The notes under the pieces: generated by a model | What the model was told of the DNA's origin: nothing | What the model saw: the letters and a program-made list of their open reading frames with translations, nothing else | Databases searched by the model: none | In this document: positions 58,279 to 64,000 of the stretch, piece after piece | Numbering within the stretch: position 1 is the stretch's first letter | Layout: the number at the start of each line of letters is the position of its first letter | From: Flavobacteriales bacterium | GTDB lineage: Bacteria > Bacteroidota > Bacteroidia > Flavobacteriales_F > PHOS-HE28 | NCBI GenBank assembly: GCA_016713865.1 | Contig: JADJOG010000011.1 | Location: 1-64,000, forward strand | Length of the DNA stretch: 64,000 nucleotides | Direction: 5' to 3' | Position numbers and translations under genes: made by a program

Positions 58279-59322
58279 ATGTCAGACACTCCCTCCCGCA
58301 CCGAACTCTCCGCCCTCGGCGAGTTCGGCCTCATCGAGCGCCTCGCCTCGCGCATCCAGCTCCAGCACGCCTCATCCGTGAAAGGCATCGGCGACGATGC
58401 CGCCGTGATCGACCCCGAAGGCTTGCACCAAGTGGTCACCACCGACATGCTGCTGGAGGGCGTCCACTTCGACCTGAGCTATGCGCCCTTGAAGCACCTG
58501 GGCTACAAGGCCGTGGTGGTGAACCTCAGCGATGTGTACGCCATGAACGCCACGCCGCGGCAAGTGACCGTGGCCCTGGGCCTCAGCAACCGCTTCCCCG
58601 TTGAGGCTGTGGACGAACTCTACGAAGGCATGCTGCTGGCCTGCAAGAACTACGGCGTTGATCTCGTAGGCGGCGATACGTGCAGCAGCCGCAGCGGCCT
58701 GGTCATCGGCATCACGGCCATCGGTGTTGCGAACAAGGAGGATATCGTGTACCGCAACGGCGCTAAGGACAACGATCTGCTCGTGGTGAGCGGCGACCTC
58801 GGTGGCGCTTACATGGGCCTGCAAGTGCTCGAGCGCGAGAAAGCCGTCTTCAAAGAGACCGGCGCCCAGCCTGACCTCGGCGGCAACGACTACATCCTCG
58901 AGCGCCAGCTCAAACCCGAGGCGCGCAAGGACATCATCGAACTGCTCGCGAAGCTGGGGGTGAAGCCCACGGCCATGATCGACATCAGCGATGGTCTGGC
59001 GAGCGAGGCCATCCACATCGCGCGCAACTCAGGGCTCGGCGTGCGCATCTTCGACGAGAAGCTGCCCATCGACCCCACCACCTACAAGACCGCGCGCGAC
59101 TTCGACCTCGACCCCAGCACCTGCGCGCTCAACGGCGGCGAGGACTACGAGTTGCTCTTCACCATCGCGCAAGCCGATTACGACAAGATAAAAGGCAATC
59201 CCAGCATCACCGTCATCGGCCACATGACCGACAAGGCCAGCGGCTACATGCTCGTTGATCGGCAAGGCGGCCAGCATGAGCTGCGCGCGCAAGGTTGGGA
59301 TGCGTTCTTGAAGAGGTCATGA
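58279..59322 (+). CDS. thiL: Thiamine-monophosphate kinase
   Basis: A 347-residue enzyme that phosphorylates thiamine monophosphate to the diphosphate. ATP/Mg motifs: VKGIGDDAAVID, TTDMLLEGVHFD, VVNLSDVYAMNATP, GGDTCSSRSG, IDISDGLASE and NGGEDYELLFT. Start ATG 58279 (MSDTPSRTELSALGEFGLI) fits family N-termini; an upstream in-frame ATG at 58054 would add a non-conserved stretch. Complete and unbroken. Its stop overlaps the next ATG (ATGA). Confidence 0.95.
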   Translation: MSDTPSRTELSALGEFGLIERLASRIQLQHASSVKGIGDDAAVIDPEGLHQVVTTDMLLEGVHFDLSYAPLKHLGYKAVVVNLSDVYAMNATPRQVTVALGLSNRFPVEAVDELYEGMLLACKNYGVDLVGGDTCSSRSGLVIGITAIGVANKEDIVYRNGAKDNDLLVVSGDLGGAYMGLQVLEREKAVFKETGAQPDLGGNDYILERQLKPEARKDIIELLAKLGVKPTAMIDISDGLASEAIHIARNSGLGVRIFDEKLPIDPTTYKTARDFDLDPSTCALNGGEDYELLFTIAQADYDKIKGNPSITVIGHMTDKASGYMLVDRQGGQHELRAQGWDAFLKRS

Positions 59323-59788
59323 ACGCATCTGGGCTCATCGAATGCTGGAAGGATTTCTCGGTGATTCAGCCTTTTCTAAACCCTTCTAATTGGAACAACA
59401 CGAAGAGCTGGACCATTGAAACCATTGGCCGTGCTTCGTTCGAGGGTGAGCATAGCCCTTTCGGCAACCCGCGAAAAGAACAGGACCGTAAGGAAGGTGG
59501 AACACACCAGTCATTGCACGTAGGAGGGCTCACCCACGGCATAGGGGCGAACCTCGGCGATGGTTATTGGAGTTTGGTCCAACATCGTTCGACGGGACAC
59601 CTTCACAGGAAGAAAGAGTGGTGGGTGTTGAGCGACGCGTGGTGGAACAGTTCGATTCCATGATTGGGACAGGCGCCGCGCCGACGCCGATTCAGGGTCT
59701 TTGCAACAACCAAATCATTTGGAAGGCATGGACCCGAAAGTCTAGCCACGGAGCATTCAAGGTTGTGCGCGAGTGGTACCGGTCCTAA
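59319..59788 (+). CDS. Hypothetical protein coupled to thiL, possible frameshift near 59600
   Basis: The first frame, 59319-59663, encodes 114 residues (MNASGLIECWKDFSVIQPFL and NPSNWNNTKSWTIETIGR), Trp- and Asn-rich. A second frame, up to 59788, continues with VVEQFDSMIGTGAAPTP and WTRKSSHGAFKVVREWY. The ATG overlaps the thiL stop. The region is A+T-richer than the rest. I recognise no family, and whether the two frames are one gene with an indel near 59600 is uncertain. Confidence 0.4.
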
Positions 59789-61347
59789 GCCGCGCTCCCC
59801 ATCCGCTTCGCTCGCTCGCGGATGCAATCGGCAAGGGGCATTTCGCTTAGCCTGCTCTCGGCCCAGGCCACCGGGTCCATGTAGTCGAGCACGCTGCGCT
59901 CCTGCGGGTCGTCGAGCAGTGCAATGGCGTCTTCATGGAATGCGGTTAGGGCCGCGCGCGCATCCTGGTCGTTCCGCGCATGCATCAGTTGGCCGATCAA
60001 GCGGAGCAACCTCGGCTCGAAACGCTGCTGCCTGCCGTGCGCCTTCATGAAGCGTTCCGTGTTGCGGTGCGCATAGGCCAGAAGATCGCGCTTGCTTGCG
60101 TCGTGCAAAAGCAGAAGGTGCAGCATGCGCGTGAAGCAGCTCACGTCGCTCTGATCATCCTGCCGCGTGCCGTTGAGCACCTCGTTGGTCCAGCGCAAGG
60201 CCTTCTCCGGTTGGCCTGCGATGAAGAGCGCATAGGCGCATTCGTACTGGAGCAATGCGCGGCGGACGGGGCCTATGCGTTGCGCATGCTCACGCAAGCC
60301 ACGCTCCACCACGGGGATCAGTTCCAGTGCCTTTTCCGCCTCGCCCAAGCGCAAGTGCATGCTCAGCTCGAGGCTTGTCGTGGTGGCGAAGAGCTTCAGG
60401 TCGAGGTCTTCCGTTTCGGGCATGCCCCAAAGTCCCGGCAGTTGCCTGAATCGCTTCAGCAGCGCGAAGGCCTCATCGTACAAACCGCATTGCACGGTCA
60501 CATAGGCGAGGTTGCTCATCACCCCCAGGATCAAGTTGGGCTCATCCTTGAATGCGGCGCGCTCACGATCCAGCAGCTCCGCATTGGTTTGCAGATGCTT
60601 GCGGCACTCGTGGTTCAGGCCCAAAGCGAAGGCAGCCGCACCACGGATATGATGATGGAGGAAACGCGCATGCGCCGAATGCAGCTTCACGCCTTCCGCG
60701 AGCATGGGGTCGCTCAGCAGATCTTGGATTTCAGCGGCCGACGCCTGTTCCCGTGCAGCACCTTGGTGATAGATCCGCAAGAACAACCGGCTCTTGATCG
60801 ACCATAAGCGATCGATTTGTTCTTGTGCCAGGCGTGCAAGCCCATCGGCGTCGGTCATGGTCTTCAAGGCTTCGGAATCGACGCTAGCGTAATTCCGGCA
60901 TTCCATCAATCGGCGCTCCCATTCGCGAACCGCGGTTCGGGATGCCCTGCGCTCATGCTGTTCGGCGAGTTTGCGAGCGCTTTGCAGCACTTTCAATGCA
61001 TCACCGTACAGCGCTCGCTGGTGCAGGATCTCCACCTGATGCAGCAGGCCGTGTATGCGGGCATCAACGTAACTCTCGGAATGGAATGCTTGCAGGCTGT
61101 GCAGGATCGATTCATAGAGGCGGCGCTTGGTTATCGCGAAATGGCGGGTGAAGGGCGTGCCTTGGAACCGCGCGATCAAGGCATCTTCATCGTAGTGCTC
61201 CATTGCTGCGATGGCGTCGAAGAGCAACTCTTGGTTGCCCCCGGTTTGGTGACCATTGCGTGCGAGGTGGAGCTTGAAATACCGCCGTTCCGACCTGCCC
61301 ATTGAGTGGATGAGCCGATGCACATGGTCTTGACTCTTGTGCGGCAT
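59785..61347 (-). CDS. Helical-repeat (TPR-like) protein of unknown function
   Basis: A 520-residue all-helical protein that starts MPHKSQDHVHRLIHSMGRSE and continues RRYFKLHLAR. This opening resembles a Bacteroidota family with a LI-S-(L/M)-(T/G)-x-SE(K/R)R-x-FKL motif. Helix pairs such as YGDALKVLQSARKLAEQHER and YDEAFALLKRFRQL look TPR-like. No signal peptide or enzyme motif. It lies downstream of the lipoprotein and sensor kinase on the same strand, behind a terminator, so it is probably a separate unit. Stop overlaps the 3' end of the preceding convergent ORF. Confidence 0.6.
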   Translation of the reverse strand: MPHKSQDHVHRLIHSMGRSERRYFKLHLARNGHQTGGNQELLFDAIAAMEHYDEDALIARFQGTPFTRHFAITKRRLYESILHSLQAFHSESYVDARIHGLLHQVEILHQRALYGDALKVLQSARKLAEQHERRASRTAVREWERRLMECRNYASVDSEALKTMTDADGLARLAQEQIDRLWSIKSRLFLRIYHQGAAREQASAAEIQDLLSDPMLAEGVKLHSAHARFLHHHIRGAAAFALGLNHECRKHLQTNAELLDRERAAFKDEPNLILGVMSNLAYVTVQCGLYDEAFALLKRFRQLPGLWGMPETEDLDLKLFATTTSLELSMHLRLGEAEKALELIPVVERGLREHAQRIGPVRRALLQYECAYALFIAGQPEKALRWTNEVLNGTRQDDQSDVSCFTRMLHLLLLHDASKRDLLAYAHRNTERFMKAHGRQQRFEPRLLRLIGQLMHARNDQDARAALTAFHEDAIALLDDPQERSVLDYMDPVAWAESRLSEMPLADCIRERAKRMGSAA

Positions 61348-61440
61348 GGCGGCGGTGTTGCGCTCGGAAAATACCCGAGTGCCCTAGCGCGGCGCGCGTG
61401 CTGCCGGGGAACGGATGGGCTCGCACAGGAATGGGTGGAA

Positions 61441-61470
61441 AAACGAACGCCCGGAATCCCGGGCGTTCAG
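61441..61470 (-). terminator. Intrinsic terminator for the minus-strand lipoprotein gene
   Basis: On the minus strand GAACGCCCGG and CCGGGCGTTC form a 10-bp stem followed by GTTTTT. It lies 22 nt after the lipoprotein stop. Confidence 0.85.
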
Positions 61471-61491
61471 TGTGCGATGCGAATACTGTGA

Positions 61492-61755
61492 TCAGTTATT
61501 CGGTTTCTTCTTGCGGTTGCGTTCACCATCACCCACATCATCACCATCATCACTGATCGAGGTGTCTCCCGAGGTTGAGCCCGGCTTTGCGGAGCCATTC
61601 TGCGCATCATTCATGGGAACCGTCATCACACGGACCTTGGAGATGCCTGACTCGTCAGAAGCCGGCGAGATCAATTCCTCTTTGGAGCAACTGCTCAGAG
61701 CGACCAAAAGGAATATCGCCGTCAGCTGGCAGAGTATGCTCGTGTGGCGTTTCAT
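61492..61755 (-). CDS. Small lipoprotein coupled to a sensor kinase
   Basis: An 87-residue protein with a lipoprotein signal (TAIFLLVALSSCSK, lipobox LSSC). The mature part is short and polar, ending in a run of Asp/Gly then RNRKKKPNN. Its ATG overlaps the sensor-kinase stop (61752-61755), so the two are translationally coupled, and a terminator follows. No family recognised. A kinase-associated outer-membrane or periplasmic accessory is a reasonable guess. Confidence 0.6.
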   Translation of the reverse strand: MKRHTSILCQLTAIFLLVALSSCSKEELISPASDESGISKVRVMTVPMNDAQNGSAKPGSTSGDTSISDDGDDVGDGERNRKKKPNN

Positions 61756-64000
61756 AACGGAACAAATGTAGGGTCGTCTTCGGCCGATTGCAAGCCCTTA
61801 ACGGACTTTTTATCAGGGAGTTGCAGCGGCAATTCGATGATCACGAGCGTGCCCTTTTGCCGTTCCCCGTTCAGTTCCGTCCGTTCCTTGGGCCCATTGA
61901 TCCGAATGTCTGCCAAGTCGAGCTTCCGGAGCACGTCGGCCCTGCCCTTGGTGATCTCGATGCCCCGTGAGATATGGTCCCCTTCGGCACCTCTTTTCGC
62001 TTCTAGACTCTGGTGCACGCCAATGCCATCATCCTCGATGCGAACCGAGACATGGTCTTTCGGTGCATTCAAACCGACGGTGATGCTCACGTGTCCTTGA
62101 CGGTCCATGGGCAGTATGCCATGCCAGATGCTGTTCTCGACATAAGGCTGCAGCATCATTGCGGGCAAACGCGCGGTGCGGGTGTCTACTTCAGGATCCA
62201 CTGCGATGGTGTACCGGAACTTGTCCTTGAAGCGCATGTGCTCGAGCTTGAGGTAGAGTTCGAGCCGCTCGAGTTCCTCGGCCAACGAGGTAGTATCGCT
62301 TTGGCTGGCATCAAGGTTCTTTCGGATGAGCTTGGCGAAGCTCGTGAGATACTTGCTCGCAGTGGCGCGGTCCTGCCGATTGATGTGGAACTGGATGCTA
62401 TTGAGCGCATTGAACACGAAGTGACGGTTCATGTTGGCGTTCAATGCTTGCTGCTCCAGTTGAAGCATGCGTGATCGCAGCAGCAATTGCCTTGTCTTCT
62501 CTCGCCTTTCGCGACGTGACGCACGAACGCGATGCACAGCGAAAGCCGCGGCCGCAAGAACGATGGCACAGATGACGAAGAACCACCAGCGCGCCCAATA
62601 CGGCGGATCGATGCGGAAGGCGATCGAGGCTGGGTCGCTCCATGGCCCATCGCCGATCGCGGCAATCACTTCGAAGGTGTAGCTGCCATGCGGCAAGTTG
62701 CTGTATGAGGCGAAACGCGCATCCGTGGGAGGGAGCCAATCCGGATCGAAGCCTGCGATCCGGTATCGATAGCGCACATCCTCAGGCTTGCTGAATGCCG
62801 TTGCGGAGTAATCAAACGTCAAATGATGGCGCTGATAGCTGAGGTGCAGGCCGCTGGGCAGGCCATCTGCCGTGAGGCTGTCGCATTGGCCGATCCAATC
62901 GGTTGGCTGCAGGAATGAGCGCACACCGTGAATGCGAACGCCGGGCACCTGATCAGCGATTCGGTCACTGTCGTCCATATCAACAGTGTGTAGGACGAGG
63001 CCCGATGCGCTGCCGAAGAGCATGCGGCCCTTTGTCCACCGGTAAGCGGCATTCAGGTTGAATTCCAAACCGCGCAATCCATCGCTGCTGGTGATGTGCT
63101 GATGCGCCTCTTGGTTGGCTAATAGGCTGTCCGGCTCGAAGAGATAGAGGCCATTGTTGGTGCCGGCCCAAATGCGACCGGAGGGGTCGCTGCGCAGGAA
63201 GTTGATGTAGTTGGAGCCGAAGTCATTGCCGAAGCGGATCACGCGAAGGCCTGCTGGTGCAAGGCATGTGAGTCCGTTGGCCGTGCCCACCCACATGCGC
63301 CCCACGCCATCACGTTCGAGGCTCAACACGGTGATATCGCTGAGGCCCTGCTCCGGGCCGATGCGCGTGAATCGTTCAGCGCGATAGGTGTACAAGCCAT
63401 TATCACTGGCCAGGTAAAGGCCCCCATCTGGGGCTTCGGCAATGGCGCGCACTGATCGCAGCGCACTGCCATCGTCCCTGTTGTGTTGGATAATGGACTC
63501 GCCGGGCCGGAACGAGAAGAGCCCTTCGCGCGTGCCGCACCAGATGCGTCCAGTGGAGTCCTGGTGAAGCGCGAATACACGCGACCGCGCGAGCGGAGGG
63601 TCGCCTCGTGGACGCTGCACCACGCCGTTCACCACGCGGGCAAGCCCGTCGCTCGTGCCGAACCAGAGGCTCGCATCGGAAGCCAAGAGCCCGCACCAGA
63701 TCGTATTGTTCGGTAGGCCATCGTAGGTGGTGATCATGGCCATGCCGTCGAGGCGGCATAAGCCATTGTCGTAGGTGCCCAGCCATAGATCACCATGCGC
63801 GTCCTGCGTGACCGACATCACCAGGTCGCTGCACACGCCATCCTTCACCGTGTACGTCACGAAACGATCGCCGAGGTATCGCAGCGCGCCAGCACCATCG
63901 GTTCCGAACCAGATGTTGCCCTCGCGATCCTGCAATGCGCATTGGATGTTGTCGTTCGGGAGGCCCTGATGCACGGTGAAGGTGCGCATGCGGCCACCTT
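61752..64000 (-). CDS. Propeller-domain sensor histidine kinase (5' partial)
   Basis: At least 749 residues, with the N-terminus beyond the window: the frame is open through 64000 upstream of ATG 63989. About ten reporter-propeller repeats (QDREGNIWFGTDGAGALRYL, DAHGDLWLGTYDNGL, RIWAGTNNGLYLFE) are followed by a Y_Y_Y-type domain (RYRYRIAGFDPDWLP), one membrane segment (WFFVICAIVLAAAAFAV) and a LytS-like His kinase (NRHFVFNALNSIQFHI, LQPYVENSIWHG, RIEDDGIGV). Such proteins sense extracellular signals, often polysaccharide breakdown in Bacteroidota. No response regulator is visible. Stop overlaps the lipoprotein start. Confidence 0.88.
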   Translation of the reverse strand, partial: GGRMRTFTVHQGLPNDNIQCALQDREGNIWFGTDGAGALRYLGDRFVTYTVKDGVCSDLVMSVTQDAHGDLWLGTYDNGLCRLDGMAMITTYDGLPNNTIWCGLLASDASLWFGTSDGLARVVNGVVQRPRGDPPLARSRVFALHQDSTGRIWCGTREGLFSFRPGESIIQHNRDDGSALRSVRAIAEAPDGGLYLASDNGLYTYRAERFTRIGPEQGLSDITVLSLERDGVGRMWVGTANGLTCLAPAGLRVIRFGNDFGSNYINFLRSDPSGRIWAGTNNGLYLFEPDSLLANQEAHQHITSSDGLRGLEFNLNAAYRWTKGRMLFGSASGLVLHTVDMDDSDRIADQVPGVRIHGVRSFLQPTDWIGQCDSLTADGLPSGLHLSYQRHHLTFDYSATAFSKPEDVRYRYRIAGFDPDWLPPTDARFASYSNLPHGSYTFEVIAAIGDGPWSDPASIAFRIDPPYWARWWFFVICAIVLAAAAFAVHRVRASRRERREKTRQLLLRSRMLQLEQQALNANMNRHFVFNALNSIQFHINRQDRATASKYLTSFAKLIRKNLDASQSDTTSLAEELERLELYLKLEHMRFKDKFRYTIAVDPEVDTRTARLPAMMLQPYVENSIWHGILPMDRQGHVSITVGLNAPKDHVSVRIEDDGIGVHQSLEAKRGAEGDHISRGIEITKGRADVLRKLDLADIRINGPKERTELNGERQKGTLVIIELPLQLPDKKSVKGLQSAEDDPTFVPL

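Overview
The window looks like a chromosomal segment of a high-GC (about 60%) member of the Bacteroidota, most likely Flavobacteriales-like. The reasons are several secreted proteins with type IX secretion (T9SS) C-terminal sorting domains, one CHU_C/gliding-type C-terminus, a Bacteroidota-style SUF gene order (sufA-B-C-D-S-E, DUF59, DUF2480), a long PurF-like amidotransferase of the Bacteroidota type, and a reporter-propeller/Y_Y_Y sensor kinase. I see no rRNA, tRNA, CRISPR array, transposase or prophage.

Layout. 0-8.9 kb: an AsmA-like protein, a stand-alone sensor kinase, a small toxin-antitoxin pair, hemW, a kynurenine-formamidase-like cyclase, a MmcQ/YjbR protein, a DUF502 membrane protein, a coiled-coil protein, a SiaB-like protein and a 37-residue ORF. 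8.9-13.5 kb: a semialdehyde dehydrogenase, a two-component system and a TonB-C-like protein. 13.6-25.2 kb: four T9SS surface proteins built from tandem beta-sandwich repeats, with an SDR oxidoreductase between the first two. 25.3-31.3 kb: a small secreted protein, then 3-hydroxyanthranilate dioxygenase and ACMS decarboxylase, then a large T9SS/CHU_C protein on the opposite strand. 31.5-37.4 kb: the PurF-like enzyme, a membrane protein, a secreted HEXXH metallopeptidase and a DUF2480 protein. 37.5-44.7 kb: the SUF iron-sulfur operon, with a lipoprotein gene tightly embedded between sufB and sufC. 45-58 kb: DNA polymerase IV, a T9SS propeller protein, an ABC ATPase with a permease/M1-peptidase fusion, a delta-60 repeat protein and a second-type DnaE polymerase. 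58-64 kb: thiL, a small unknown gene, a helical-repeat protein, a lipoprotein and a large sensor kinase cut by the window edge.

Functional links. The cyclase, aldehyde dehydrogenase, possibly the SDR, and the dioxygenase/decarboxylase pair fit the 3-hydroxyanthranilate (kynurenine) catabolic branch, here dispersed among surface-protein genes. The SUF genes form one minus-strand operon. The ABC ATPase and its fused permease overlap by 4 nt.

The most unusual signal is a set of short-period (7- or 8-nt) degenerate repeats, often arranged as an inverted pair around a unique centre. Each locus has its own 'word', but the architecture is shared. They lie at gene junctions (after yjbR, around sufT/sufE, sufC/sufD, upstream of dinB and dnaE) and inside coding sequence of conserved genes (sufS, and three places in dnaE). 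A separate 19-nt palindrome recurs three times in the SUF-dinB interval.

Caution: from about 23 kb onward many genes, including essential-looking SUF genes, are split by single-nucleotide frameshifts, while the first 23 kb is almost clean. Uncorrected assembly indels are the simplest explanation, so I annotate these as whole genes with the breaks marked.
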